A DNA stretch of 64,000 nucleotides, taken from Xiphias gladius. Taxonomy: Eukaryota; Chordata; Actinopteri; Istiophoriformes; Xiphiidae. Below are positions 39,655-52,980 of this stretch, in pieces. The position numbers and the translations under genes were made by a program. Where the stretch lies: the NCBI RefSeq assembly GCF_016859285.1, contig NC_053420.1, positions 29,134,545 through 29,198,544 on the forward strand. Direction: 5' to 3'. Under the pieces are notes generated by a model. The model did not search any database. It worked only from the letters and a program-made list of their open reading frames with translations, and was not told the origin of the DNA. Position 1 is the stretch's first letter. Every line of letters begins with the position of its first letter.

Positions 39655-40240
39655 TTCATGCGGTTGATGCCAAATTCCAACCCTACCATATGCACGACTC
39701 AGCAGAAATCCAGATTCCTCAGACCCTGTTTTTCCAGTCTTCATCTTTCCAGTTTTGGTGAGCCTGTTCCCACTGCGGCCTCAGATTTCTGTTCTTGGCT
39801 GACAGGAGTGGAACCCGACATTATCTACTGCTGTTGTAGCCCATCCGCCTCAAGGCTTAACGCGTTGTTTATTCTGACATGCTTTCCTGCTCACCACAGT
39901 TGTAAAGAGTGGTTATCTGAGTTACCGTAGCCTCTCTGTCAGCTCCAACCAGTCTGCCCACTCCCCTCTGACCTCTCATCAACGAGAGAACTGCTGCTCA
40001 CTGGATATTTTACGTTTTGCAAACCATTCCGAGTAAACTCCAGAGACTGCTGTGTGTGAAAATCACTCGAGATCAGCAGTTTGAGAACTACTCAAAATAA
40101 CCCATCTGGCACCAACAATCATCCCACTAACAAAGTCACTGAGATACCATTTATTCCCCAGTCTGATGTTTGATGTGAACATTATGTGAAGCTCCTGACC
40201 TGTATCTGCATGATTCTATACATTCGACTGCTGCCACATG
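39655..40240 (-). mobile_element. Tc1-like transposon fossil
   Basis: The plus strand carries the words CTGTTTTTCCAGTCTTCATC, TTTTGGTGAGCCTGTTCCCA, GCTGACAGGAGTGGAACCCG, TGTAGCCCATCCGCCTCAAG, CGAACCAGTCT-like, TGAGAACTACTCAAAATAAC and GCACCAACAATC. These are the antisense of a well-known fish Tc1 transposase N-terminal half (minus-strand traces such as WAQAHQNW-like and SDFERG-like), with several breaks. Ends are not visible. Confidence 0.65.
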
Positions 40241-40418
40241 ATTGGCTTTAGATAAAAAGATGATACTTGTTTTTAGCATAAAAACATTTTTGTTTTCAGT
40301 CTTCTCATAAAATTTTCAGGTTGGCTTTTAACCAATACACCTAAATCATGTCTTTATGAGAGCAGTTAATTTCCAGTAAAGGAGGAAGTAAAAATATCTT
40401 CAACCCTCCAACCTTTTT

Positions 40419-40424
40419 TTTATT
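40419..40424 (-). promoter_or_regulatory. CFAP57: Candidate CFAP57 polyadenylation signal
   Basis: AATAAA on the minus strand, 233 nt past the CFAP57 stop codon. It implies a 3' UTR ending near 40400. Confidence 0.45.
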
Positions 40425-40656
40425 CTAGCTTATCTTCAAAGTAAATATGAGGTTAAGATGAGTTATTTTTGTGTTTGTTTTGTTTGGATTTTTTGTAAAG
40501 CTTTTAAAAGCATTCCAGAAAGTGCTTAAGCACGACAAATCAGTATTCTTCTAATTATCAAAATGAGCTTGCATCTATGTGCTTTTCAGATTTCCATTGT
40601 TTGTGGAGTTATAATGCCTTGGAACTCCCTAAGTATTTGTCCCTTGGGAGCACCTG

Positions 40657-43600
40657 TTAATTGGCATCTTCGTGTTTGGGCTCCTTTTTGGGTCCTTCCT
40701 CTGAGTTGGGACGTGACCTGTTCGATGTCTTGTACGTGGCCAGCTGAGCTTTGTAATCTTTAGCCTGCGTCCTCACCAAACGCAGCTCCTTACGCAGTTC
40801 ATTGATTTCAGTGATCAGAGCAACATTCTCCTGCAGAGATGACAATCACTGTGAGAATACCATTCCTTCAGCAAAACTTTGCTCAGATCTGCACCAGAAA
40901 AAAATAATGCTCCTTGTGTTTTACCATGTTGTAGAGAGTTTAGAAACAATTCATGCATTAGGTGTGGGAATTCTTTCTGTTTTTTTTTAAAAAAAACCCA
41001 ATACTTTAATTCTTAATTACTGACCAGAGGCATCATCTGTGCAGTGAAAATGTTCTCTAGATTTACAATCTGTATTATTATTTACCTTCATGATCTTGAC
41101 GTAGACTTTCTCATGTTCCTCAGCAGATTTGGCAAGCCTCATCTTGAGACTATTAACAGTCCTCTCTAGGTGATCACGCTGCAGACAGAATGCCCTCTGA
41201 ATATCGTCATCTACACTGCTTTTCTCCCCCTTGGAAACGGCACACACACACATGTAGACATATATATTCATATTCCCATATTGCCTGCATGTGAGATTTT
41301 AGAGCAGACTGGAAGTAAGAATTATTCCTGCTAGAAGGAAAGCATGCACCCAGTTGTAAAGGGATCTGCTGAGTGAACCGCTCACCGCATTGGTTTGTGG
41401 TACATAGCGGGCATAGATCATCTGCACGCTGTTCTTCAGTTTCCTCGGCTCTTGGATGAAGCCAACACAGTTTTGGAGGTCGGACTTGAGCCGCTGAAGA
41501 TGTGTCTCCAAATCTTTCACCTGGCCCCCAAAAAAAAAAGTTAATTTATGTTTAATTTTAAAAGATAAAATGATGTTAAATAGATGTTTTTCAAGTCTAT
41601 CTTAAAAATTTTTTTTTTAATTTATTAAATAAAGTTAAGCTAAAGCTAATATAAGGCTTCAGTGGTCTGAGTTACACGGGGGGGGGGTTCCTCTAAAGTT
41701 ACAGTCTTCTTAGTACACAATTCCCTCTTTGTGTCAACATCCCTCTGCCAGGCCTCAGCCACAAAACAGTGTCCATGGCAGCACAAAAAGGGAATTTCAT
41801 ATAAAAAAAAAGACTGTAATTTTGGAAGATTTTTTGGTTGCCAGTATGGACAGGGGGAATTGCAGCAATCTTTTAATGTACATATGGGCATGCCGGTATT
41901 TTTTTAAGATGGACTCGAAAATTCTGAGCCTGTTCTTTAAAGTACATCTGGGTAATACAGTTGTTGAGTATATTTTGGGTTTGGCCAATTTATAGATAAT
42001 TCCCATCCATCATGGATCATTTTGTGTAAAAGATGTGATGTGAAAGAGCTGTAAATACAGTGGCATACAGCAACACAGCTTGTTATTATTGACATTGAAA
42101 TTCAACACCTTTTGGGGTTTACTTTAATGTGAACATCTGCCACACATCTGCCTTTCAGCTGGATGAGAAGAGACTGAAGAACAACGCTCCAGTCGACATT
42201 TAGCATTATGAAATAACTTACCGGCTCATCAAAACGTATTAAAACTGAAAGGTTAGCATATAGTCCTAAGTATTAGGTATGTACTGACCTTCTGCATCTC
42301 CTTGTGCATCTCTTTATCTCTCGTCCTCAGTTTGAGCCTCAGGTCAGAGACAGTGAGCTTCAGCTGAGTGTTGCTCTTGTCAATTTGCACCAGCTCCTCC
42401 TCCAGCTGCAAAAGACCAGAAACAGCACACCACTGTCAACACAGCAGAGGCATTTTATATTCAATGTTTATTTGCTCCGGCAATGATACACTGGGTCTTC
42501 GCTTTCAGACACACACACACCTGATGGATCCTCTCCTTCTTCTCATTGATGTCGTCTTGTTGAGGCTCGGTCTGATTCTTCAATTTGTTCAACTGGAAAT
42601 CAAGAACAAACTTCAACTTCTCCAGTTCCTGGTTCTTCTTCTTCAAGCCAGAGATGGTCTTATCCTGCATGAGCACCAACGCGGAACAGGAGTTTATTGG
42701 AAGAAGGCATGTTTAATCTGACTTTTGTATGATTACAAATGTCAGTAGTTGTCATGACAGGATGTAATCCCCAAACTGAGAGCAAGTCATTCTTGGGAGG
42801 GTTTAAAGAAGACTTAATATTTCATGCGAATATTTCCTGTGATGTTGAAAATGTTGTTAAGGAAAGTGGTAAAAAAAATTCCTGGATCTGCCCCTTTAAC
42901 CGGATCTGCACCGAAATGTAATGGGATCTTTCCTGGCCCATGCCCAATCCCTCCACTAACTTTAGATGCAAATCAGTTCAGTACCTTTTTGCATAATCCT
43001 GCTGAAAAACAAACCAAAAAACCATCAAACAGAGACGGGGGAAAAACATAGCGTCCTTAAAATAATTAAATCATATCTTATTAGAGAGCATCTCCAGGAC
43101 CCAAAGTAAACAAGCAAATGTGATCAACTGCAGGTCCATAGGTGAACTGACATATTTCTTCCTTAATCTTATTTTTTAATTTTTTTAATAAACCTGTACA
43201 TTCACAATTGAGGTTCAAAGAGTCAGAAAATCCTACTATATCCAGTTGAAACACCTACCCATGTCAGTGGAATGAACAAGACTAGGTCAAAACCTCGTAT
43301 ATGGCTGGACCATATACGGTCAGTGTGCAAAATTGAGGACGTAGTTGAAACGTTTTGTGGAACCGCTGTAAACAACTACTTCCAATTTAAAGTGGACAGA
43401 GCCTGCTTGAAAAGTCACTAAATGTCACTAGATGATGTATACGCTAATTAGCACATTAATGACGTCACTGTGTCGTGTTTTGAGCTGGATAGCCCTTTAT
43501 CTCTTTGCTTCTCTCCTATTCTCTGTGCTCACATAAAAAGTGTTTTATTACAGCCAGATTCCCATTAAAGCTGTTCTCATTTTTCTGTTGTCAGACAACA

Positions 43601-46600
43601 GAAGGAGTATGAAATAGTGACTGAAACGTGGCCCATTAAGACGACATGTTAACCAGCAGTCACTGCCAAGCTATTTCCAAGCTGCTGCTCTGCCCTGCTA
43701 AAATCCTGATTTTATAATATATAATGTATATAATATTTACATAATATAAATTATAATATAATATAAAATTATCACTAGAGAGAAAGTTAGAAGCTCATTC
43801 AATGAGACGCGTAGAGAGGTGTGCCTGTGGAGGTAAAGCCCGACCTTGTGCTTCCAGGGCAATACTTCTGACTGTCTTCTACAGAAAGTAGTAGTAGGTT
43901 TTTCCAAAAAGTTGCTGGATTTGTCACTAGGTGCTCTTTTGAAAAAAAGTCACTATTGGGGTATGAAAAATTAGTAAATCTAGCAAAAAAGGCGCTAAGT
44001 TGGCAACACTGCCTGTAAACACCTCCCTGATGGCGCAATAGAAACTGTTGGTACCAATTCATTTTGAAAGAGCAACAGCCAATGGGGAAAGTCCAACACT
44101 CGGCTACTCGGTTACTCAGTTAGTCAGTCACAGACATTTGCGTTTGTAAGGCTGGCCTCACTATTGCGGCCCTGCCAAAAATGGTGAAGCTCTGATCTCA
44201 GCCACCTTGTCCTGGTTGGTCTTTTCATGTCCAGCGATCTGCCTCTTCAGGTCCTCAATGTCACTCTCCAGGGAGCGGATCAAACCCAGCAGCCTCTGCC
44301 GCTCCTGCTTGAGCTTCTTTATGTCTGTGTTCTTTTCATCAGTCTGCTTCTGAAGACTGCAGAACTGAATGAGAGACAAACAGGGTGAAGAAGGAAAGAA
44401 TATGAAGATAGTTTTTCACTAAGAAACCACAGAATCCATAGACTGAGAAGATTACAATCTATGTTCAAAAAAACAGGCTCAATTAAAAGCAAAACCCTGT
44501 TGATTAAAGGAACTTTTTTCACCTTTTGTGCCATGATACCAGTTTCTCCCTTCAGATTTGTGTTGGTCTCTTTTTCTGTGTGTAGTTTCTTCTCATACTT
44601 GATTTGGATGTCATGGATCATCCTCTCCTCATCCTCTTCTACCTGCTTTATGATCTCTTGAAACTCCCTAATCTGCTGCTGTGCATCCTCCTGACACTAC
44701 ATAAAAACAAAAGCATGACAAAATCAAAGTGCCCCTCCCAGTTCATACTCCACCAAAGCTCCGCCACCTCCTCCTCCTGCGCCCGCGGACTGACCCGAGC
44801 CAGGTGTTGAGTCTTCTCCTGCAGCTTGGCCTCGTAGTTCTGGGTCAGCTCCTCCAGGGCTTGGATTTTGCTCTCCTCTGCAGACTTCCGCTGCTTCTCA
44901 TTGTCCTCCTGCATTCTTTGATATTCATGCTGAAGATCCTGGTACCTCTCATGCTCCACAATCAGCTTCTGGCTGTAGGATAACTCTGTGTATCATAGAT
45001 AGACAGACTGATCCTTGTAGAAAGAAAGATATATTGTCTCTGGATTGTGCTGACACTGATCCTTTGCTCTTCTTACCTAAATCCTCCAGTTCTTTTGAAT
45101 GTTTCACCGTGACCTCTGCAGAACTCTGCTGGTGCTCACGCTCCTGCTTTTCCATCTCTGTCTTCATGGCCTACGGGAACAGTACATATTATGAGCAGAC
45201 AATAAAGGCATTAAGTTATATAAGTCGTTCCAAAGGCGGAAGCAACAACTGTGCTGAATCAATACAGACATGCAAATCCTCCACATAGGTTGTCTGTGTT
45301 TTTTTTCTAATTCTTTTAAAACATACCATTACAGAGCAATGAAGTAATGTTAATACAAGAAGCCATAGAAATTAAATACAGGCATTTTTGGTTTCTAGTA
45401 AACATTTAAACTGTGATGTAAAAAATAAATTATACATAGACTGAGTTATATTTGGAATTGAGCTGTCTGGTTGTTGGCCAGCAGACCTGTTGTGTAGTTT
45501 TTAGAGATTCTATTTGCTGGGTAAACTTGTCAGAAATCTCCTTCATCTTCTCATTGTAGTGAATGTCCTTCAGGCGGAGTTGGTACTCGTTCTCCATCTG
45601 CAGCTCCTCCAGACGCATCTTCAGCTCCAGCATGTTCTGTGTCTGCAACACAGACAGACAGAAACATAGGATTGGATGATTATGCTGAATGTCCCTGTAT
45701 GGTACTACCCGAATGCTTTGCGATTCTTATTTATTTCCATCAGGAGCAGTTTGTATCATTATGTGCTCTGCGTAGACCAAATTTTCATTTGGAGCATGTA
45801 TTGCACGTAAAAATGGCCTAATGCAAACACACACAGACCTTTTCCTCCATGTCTGACTTGGTGACAAGAATCTCTTCAGTGTGGATGATCTGCCTGTTGC
45901 TCTTCAGTCCTCGGCCCTCCTTATCAATGATCTTCCACATCAACAGACAGCCGTCTTCAGACACTGTCAGCAGGAACTGATCATCAAACGTGATCACCAT
46001 CTGAGGATGTAGAAGGTTAGACAGTGGACTTTTTTCTTAGTCATTTAATGATTGACGACAGAGATCATCTCTGGCTTTCAAACTATCTAGTATTCAAGTC
46101 ACATTGAATGATGATGGATTTTTTGATTTTCTGTCTTTTTAGTGTGTGCACATTGTGCATCAATATTTAGACCCACCTTGGTAACCGGGCCACAGTGGGC
46201 CTGGTACGTGATCCAGTCCTTCTGGACGGGTAATGGGTATTTAATGGCCCTGATGGACCCACTGGAGGTCCCGGAGAAGACGACCCTACCAGAGTGAGAC
46301 ACTGCGACAGCAGTGTGAGCTACCTCATCAGCAGGAACCTCCCTCAGGACCTGTGGAACAAATGACCAGAATGTAATCCTTCCTTTCCACCATAAACATA
46401 ATCCATTCAAAACAATAATGAATTCAGCTTTTTAAAAATTTTTTTTAACTTGAGTTACAAATTGGGTACAAATTTAACATTTAGTGCAGAGGATGTGTTA
46501 AAAACATAATCATGCAGCTTTTTTGGATATACTATTTCAAGAAGAAGGCTATGGCCTTTAAATGTTTGAAAACAATTTGTCTTAACTGACTTGTTCCTTC

Positions 46601-47330
46601 CTGCTTTATAGAAATGGATTCATTATCACAGTTGAATAATTTGGACTGTGTTATTTTCATTTTTATATCGGTTATTGCAACATTGTTGGCAAAAGATAAA
46701 ACACAGAATATGAGTATTTATTGTCATATTGATAAATGTTATGGTATGAGTGAGTCAGCAAGTGATTCAGCCTGTACCACTGGTTGTCGTTTTTTTGCTT
46801 GTGACTCTTTGAAAAAAGCTAAGTCAGTTCATTACCTCTTGTTAAATGCTACATACTGTATTTTTATTAGCTGACTGCTGAAGAGGTAAAACTATCCTAA
46901 AATGACAATCCTACCTGAAAAAGCAAAAATAAATGTCAAAAAATTAACATAATTTTATGCCGAGAAATATTTCTTTCCAAACTTCTTAAAGTTGCTCTTG
47001 TTAACATTTTTGTATTAAAAATGGATCCAATGATTATGTGTAATGTGAAATGTGTCACTTGTAGTTATGAATCACCACCCAGCTCTGTAGTTCCCCTCAG
47101 CTTTACAGAGCATTTTTGCATCTTTCAGCTCAATATTTTGTTCTCACAGCCCACAACTTTAACGTTCTGATTCACTCTCACTGCTCTCATCTGACGCGGC
47201 AGGCAGCTGTTTCCAGCAAGTAAGCGCTAGTAAACTATCTGCCCAGCATCAAGCAACAGTCAATGACAGAGACGAGCTGGTAAATGTTGTGCAGCATTAA
47301 GCAGACCCTACTCATACTGCAAGTGGATTT

Positions 47331-47378
<48 letters not shown>

Positions 47379-50300
47379 CCTGCTTAAGGGCATGCACATA
47401 ATAAAAACTCTTGTAATTAAACAGGCAAGAGAATAGGGAAAATGCCTGTAATGCCTGTAATGTTCCTACATGAACAATATATTAAACTCAAGCCCTTTTC
47501 CATTCATTATAACTTGTGGAAAATACTTGATATTGTAATGTGTTGTTCCTACTGGCCTGACAATCTTGGATCTCCTTTAGAGTGAGGTCTGTTCCCACAG
47601 CCAGGATGGTCTTGCAGTCTGAAGAGAAGGCCACACCCGTGTAGCTGCAGGACTTGAGGACGCTCTCGGACTCACGCTTGCCAGTCTGTGTGTTCCACTC
47701 ATACACTGCACCATCCATCCCGCACGACACCAGCCGGCTGTCATCCAGGCTCCATTCAATGCCACGGACCTCACAAAAAAAAAAAAAAAAAGATGTCCAG
47801 TTAATGAGAAATATGACTATGGGTTTGCTGTAGAATAAATTCTCATGCCTGACTCACCTTTCCATTGTGGCCCTTCAGATTGAGGATATTTTCAAAAGAA
47901 GTGACAGAGTAGATGTGAATGACGTTTCCATTGACAGCTGCAAACATGTGGCCACCGTGGCTGAAAGCACACTATGGTGCGGAGGGAGGAGGTGAAAGAG
48001 ACAGTCAGAGCTAAAGAGTGCATCACTGTCTGCACTACCAGCAATTCAGATTTATCGAGTGAACACACAATCAGCACACAGACTTATTCCCTACCTCCCT
48101 GCAGCCGCGCAGAGTGAACTCCTTGAAGGTGCGGATGTCATCGATAACCAGGTTCATCAGCCTGAGTTTGTCTGAAAATCCCACCAGGATGAAGAGGCCA
48201 GTGGGGTGCAGAGCCACACTGTACGCCTCTTCCTGGAACTCCTTGTACAGCTCCAACACTCTTGTGACAATTCACAGAGAGCAGCAATGAAGAAACAAAG
48301 TAGCAACACAGGTCTTGAAAAGTCTGAAAAATAACTGAATTCAGTTTCCTGAAAAACAGGAGTAAAAAGTCTTAAATGTCATTCACAAAGGTCTTGTATT
48401 GAATATTTTTTCTTACATGTGGTGGACAGTAATATTAGTTATAGCTTTTGGTTGTAAGGAGACTATCAATTTTAGCAAATTTAGCAAAAACTTAATCACC
48501 AAATTATTATGTTTTTTATTGGTTAAAGGTGCTATATGTTAGTTTTCTCTGCCGCCAAATTTGGTTTCTTGCCAATAGCTTCAGCCATCATAGCACTTAC
48601 AAGAGGACAAGACAGAGGTTAGAATGCGCCCTCTGGGCAGAGCTACTTCTTCATCCTCTCATGTTGGAAAGAGGGCAGACTGGACGCTACAGTGACTCAC
48701 TATCACGAAGTGGTATCACCGGGCAGGACGGGCCGGGGCTAGCTGGTTAGCATCCTAACTTCAGCAGAAGAAAAGAAGTGATGGAATAGAAGCAAAACAA
48801 GAGTTAATATTTTTGTTGCTTTCCACCACTGGAGACAGCTCTTGGTGAGTAAAGGAATGAAGTTCAATACTGAAGTCCTGTTCTTCTAGACGGGTAAGTA
48901 AACAGCTGTTAATAATAACTTTAGCTATGTAGCGATAGCAAAAACTTACATATAGCTCCCTTAATCCATACATCAATTTTTTTCTGCATTTTTTTCTTCA
49001 TGTAATTGATAAATAATTGTAGACCTTATTGATTGTTTTCCTTTCTTTCTTTCATTCCCTTCTTTGTACTGAATTGTATTTTATGCATTATTAAAAAGCC
49101 CTAAAAAGTCTTAAATTTAGTTTGGTGAAAACTGCAGAAACCGTGATAAATAACACTGAACCCAGGGCTTGATAAGTCACTTTCCTAAATAATGTTTTAA
49201 TATCAGCGTTATTTGATCACTGGGCCTCTACAAGCAGAACCTCACCCACACTTCCCAGTCAGAACTGTGAAATGTTTCCCACTTTTCCTTCCTCAGGGAT
49301 GCAATGTAAAATACAGTAACCCCCTCTATTATCGGCCACGACAAAGTGGCAAAATGTGGTCTTGGAGAAGCCTACTGTGGTAGGAAATGCAACAAAAGGC
49401 AGTTTTGAGTACTTTGGGTGTCTGTCCGTCCGTCTGTCTGTTTGTGGACAGATTTTGTCACCGCGATTGCGTCACAACCGTGCAACATACAGTCACGAAA
49501 CAATACAGGTGATTAGTTGAGCTCAAAAGGAAGGCCGATTTTGAAGATGGGCTTGGTCTGACCCAAGAGTACTGAGTACTAATATAATAACATAGTAATG
49601 ACTACTGAGTACTCCTGAGTAAGAACATCAACTTGTTTATATGTGTATTACTCAAAAAAAGATGCCTAAGACTTTGTGTAAAATTAAGTGAACCTTTGAC
49701 AAAGACATGATAACAAACGGCTTGGGTGCAATTTTGTCTCTTACTTTGTCTCATAGTTCCAGATGCGGACCGAGTGGTCCAGAGAGCTAGTGGCTGCGAG
49801 AGGCTTCCGAAGGCAGATGGATAAACCAGTGATGGACTTGGAGTGGAAGGACTGGGACAGAAACTCAAAATGTAGTTTTTCTTCCTAAAAGGATAGAGTT
49901 AAAGAGTTTACATCCAGAGAGACCTAACTATCTAAATAAAGGGAATGTTGTTTTAGTGCCTATGGAAAAGAAAGGGAGGCAGACAAGGGGAAGAATGTGC
50001 CACAGAAGAAAAGGAAGGGGATGAAGGCACACACTGGCCTGTAAAAAATAAAAAAAAATGAAGAAAGGAAGGAATGAAGTAAGTATGTAATTACTCAAAG
50101 AACAAGCTAAAACCATTGAAGAAAAAGTGCAGGAAGGGTTAAAAAAAAACAAACGACAAAATTGAATCAAATGTTTTTAGGTGATCGGCCAGTATTGTGT
50201 TGGTTTTGGTAGAGGAGGTAAGAGTGCTGGTATTGATTGTGTGTGGAGGCTGGTAGTAAAATGGCACTGCCTTAAAAACTGCATTAGCAATGGCGTATTG

Positions 50301-52980
50301 CTTCAGGTACTGTTAGACAATGAAATCTGATCCAGGAAGGCATTTTCTCGGTTTAGGTTATTGTGAGGTTTATCAGCCACCATAACACAGAACGGTAAAA
50401 TTACCCCAATCACGGAAAAAGTAATTTTTGCCAAAAGTCAGCTAGGATTGGCTCCAGCCCTCAAGATCCTCTAAGGATAAACGGGTACAGTTAATGGATG
50501 GATGGATGTTAAAAAGTAAAGTACTAAAAATGTGTATACACATATTCGATTGGCCAACACATGCATTGCGGCAAATGTTGTTTTCTGGACAACCACGTGT
50601 TTTTGCCAGAGCCCTCTGCGTTCGCATCCCCTGCAGCGCCAATGCAGTGGTCGTGATGACTCAAGGCTTTTTTTAATGAAGCACTATTGTTGGTTTGAAC
50701 AGTCAATGGTGACGCTGATGGAGGTGACAGTACAGTACCTTATTGATGTCCACAGAGGATAGGCTGACGCTGTACAGCTGTCCTTGGTCTGTACTGATGG
50801 CCAAGGTCTCCTCTGCTGGACTGATGCACATGGTGTCAATCTCTTGGGATTCAGCCGGGCTCATCTCATTGCTGTATGGGTCTGGAGGAATCTGACAGAG
50901 AAGCATACACATATGATCACTTGGAAACATACACAAAGCCTACAGTGTTCACTGTTGCCTGTTAGCATAAACCTTTACCTGTATCTCCCTGCTCCTTCTG
51001 TAACTGTCCTCTGTCTTTTCAAAAAGACAGACAGTGCCAGGACCCATAGAGCACATAAAGCCCTTGGAGTAGGAGAGGATGGCTGTGATGCGGGAGACAG
51101 TGAGAGCTTCATCCATGTCAGTGTTTTTGACCTTCCTTGTCTCCACTTGCCTGTAAAGTTGTAATAAAACATTATAAGGCGCATTTTCAGAAAAAACAAA
51201 CAGATCTGACGCTAATTAATTTCCCATAACAGCTGGTCTCTGTAATTTTTAACAAATTACAGGACAGTGTATGTGGGATTGATTCAGAATAATCTAGATG
51301 TGCGTCCACGGTAATAAAGGTACATGTCACCCAGTGCAACATTGTGGCTCACTGATTTATTTTTTAATAGAGGAATAAGATACAATTGTTAGCAGAGGTA
51401 ATTTAAGTAATCTAAAGTCTCAAAAGTAATAATTGGGATACTGCATTTTTTTGTTGAACATTTTATAGTCTTTACGTACACATCAGATATCATACATTCT
51501 CTGTCTGCTGGTCTACCCTGCCAATGTGATTGGCTGCTGTCGGATCGATTCAAAATATATCCTCTGTCAAGAAAATCAAACATTATTTCTCAGCATTACC
51601 TTTTTTATAACATTTTTTAAAAACTTTAGACTTCATAAGTCATTCCGAGCCAAAAGGCTAGACTCCAGGAGACGTCACGAGTCATCGGTGTTTCAGTCAA
51701 AGTCCAGTTGAAAGTGATTCCAATCATGACTCTGTTCTATCTCTGTTTGTTAGCAGGATCAATTCATTGTTGGTTTGGGTGTTTTGGCAGGATTTGATGA
51801 GAATGAACACGTTGTAGTCTATCAGTCAGTTACATCAGTTAAAAAAAGTATAAAAACTAAAATTTAGATTCACGACAGCTACCCTTAAACTCTTATCTGT
51901 ACTATGCTGCACATTTGCTGCATGTGACCTACGAGAAAAGAATCTGTGGATAAAAAAATGTTGACACTTCTGACCTGTCAGACTGCCCCGGCACAGCCTT
52001 AGAGGTTGTGTTGATCTCTCTTCGCAGGTCTCCAGACTCAAACACCAGCAGCCTGCCTGTGTCCGTCCCGGCTATCACCTGCTCCACTGTCAACCAGGTA
52101 TGACACAGGAAGTTGATGGTCTCCACCTTTGGGAAGCTGCTCTGTTTCAGGGTTCCCTCTGAGTAGCGAAACAGCTTGAACACACCGCTCCCACTCACAC
52201 ACAGCTGAATGTTGTTGTAAGGGTTGAAGCTGATCTGAGGAAACATCATTAAAATGGTATGATATCATGTGCATCAGCTGGAGGTCTGCCGCGGTACAAC
52301 CTGAATGACTCACCTGGGTAACAGGTTTCTTTGAGTCACTGGTCGTCACTGAGGCCAGGACTTTCTGTTTTTCCCAAAGCCAGAAGATCAACATCCACTC
52401 TGGACCACCTGTTTGGCCTATCAGGTACTTGGAATCGGGAGAGAAAGCCACGCATACGAACTCCTGAACAAGCATACGTCCTGCAGTCAGAACTTTTCTC
52501 TTTCTACCCTGCTCATGCTGCAGGTCAAACACTGTTATGGTGGCCTTCTCACCACACTCGGACACTGCCAGGTAACGCCGGTTGGCACTGATGGCCAAAG
52601 CACGCATGCCCTGGCTATTCTCTGAGCCTGCAGAGACAAACAGAAATACCAACAGGAGTAAGATGAAAGTAGTGTCATAATACTACTACCACATGCCTGA
52701 TGAAAACAACATCCGCAAGCTACTTCATCTTTAAAAGAAATGCGTATGACTTCAAGATTTGATCGTTTCCAAACCTTGGCATCGTTGCAAGGATGTGTAA
52801 CACCTAACGATCAGCCAGCCTACCTGGGATTAACCTCTGACATCTTTGGACGGTGTTGTAGCACACGCAGTTGTTTCCACAGGGGAAAACGACAGTCTGT
52901 TCATCGCAGAAACACAAATTGTTGGCCACATCTTTCCGTAGCCCGAAGACGAAATGGGTCTGAGCAACCACTGTAGTCAT
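40657..52980 (-). CDS. CFAP57: Cilia and flagella associated protein 57 (WDR65), 21 exons, 1,170 aa
   Basis: Axonemal WD40 protein tied to inner-arm dynein assembly (FAP57 in Chlamydomonas). Exons: 52980-52824, 52627-52314, 52234-51975, 51150-50979, 50891-50739, 49884-49745, 48260-48095, 47971-47858, 47769-47557, 46350-46177, 46000-45839, 45642-45487, 45170-45077, 44985-44795, 44696-44523, 44364-44206, 42664-42521, 42405-42289, 41520-41386, 41229-41086, 40830-40657; 3,513 nt, in frame. Residues 1 to about 650 are WD40 repeats ([81 protein letters not shown]). The rest is coiled coil ([40 protein letters not shown]). It follows recalled human CFAP57 (1,250 aa) throughout but is shorter at the C-terminus. 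One junction (exon 9/10) lacks a GT donor. Confidence 0.95.
42665..44205. other. CFAP57 intron 16, longest intron, no element identified
   Basis: 1.5 kb between exons 16 and 17. It is AT-rich, with a TATAAT-type run near 43717-43770. A stretch around 43265-43620 reads like old interspersed sequence but I cannot name it. No coding exon is missing here, because the phases of exons 16 and 17 join directly. Confidence 0.5.
47000..47310. repeat. Dispersed fish repeat, family R1, copy 2
   Basis: In CFAP57 intron 9. CATTTTTGCATCTTTCAGCT, GGCAGCTGTTTCCAGCAAG and ACTATCTGCCCAGCATCAAG recur in the copy at 58.7-59.1 kb and, more diverged, at 3.3 and 62.2-62.9 kb. A (TA)n array follows directly. Confidence 0.5.
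47331..47376. repeat. (TA)n microsatellite
   Basis: About 20 TA units after a short (CA) start, in CFAP57 intron 9. Confidence 0.9.
48523..48964. mobile_element. MITE flanked by TTAA, piggyBac-type, 442 bp with target sites
   Basis: In CFAP57 intron 6. TTAA at 48523-48526 and again at 48961-48964 bound inverted ends: left AGGTGCTATATGTTAGTTTT, right on the minus strand GGGAGCTATATGTAAGTTTT. The TTAA duplication is the hallmark of piggyBac-type insertion. The interior is noncoding and carries GAATGCGCCCTCTGGGCAG. No transposase. Confidence 0.65.
49310..49560. repeat. Probable dispersed repeat with GTCTGTCCGTCCGTCTGTC
   Basis: In CFAP57 intron 6. It starts CAGTAACCCCCTCTATTATC and passes through a (GTCT/GTCC)n-like run to ACCGCGATTGCGTCACAACC. 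The string is familiar from fish introns, but I cannot classify it. Confidence 0.35.
50445..50512 (+). repeat. 3' tail of a LINE/SINE-type element with GGAT repeats
   Basis: AGGATTGGCTCCAGCCCTCA, AAGATCCTCTAAGGATAAAC and GGGTACAGTTAATGGATGGA form the common tail of fish non-LTR elements, ending in ATGGATGGATG. Only the end is present, in CFAP57 intron 5. Confidence 0.65.
51300..51372. repeat. Dispersed repeat family R2, copy 1
   Basis: In CFAP57 intron 3. GGTAATAAAGGTACATGTCA then GCAACATTGTGGCTCACTGA, matching the copy at 57.1 kb (GGTAATGAAGGAATGTGTCA, AAACAGTGTGGCTCACTGAT). Confidence 0.5.

Larger units (their letters stand above)
32883..40656. other. 7.8 kb gene-poor gap between convergent NUF2 and CFAP57
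   Basis: No recognised coding exon. It holds the NUF2 3' UTR to about 33060-33300, an unexplained stretch with splice-like signals (33350-34220), a hAT-type MITE (34697-35042), a short repeat copy (35254-35298), an A/G-rich degenerate tandem tract (36170-36545), a GC-rich island (36545-37690) and a Tc1 fossil (39655-40240). The remaining AT-rich sequence shows nothing I can name. Confidence 0.6.

Noticed and set aside
47540-47560. Alternative GT donors for CFAP57 exon 9
   Set aside because: Both nearby GT sites leave phase 1, which breaks exon 10, and the human protein has no extra residues here, so the GC donor was preferred.
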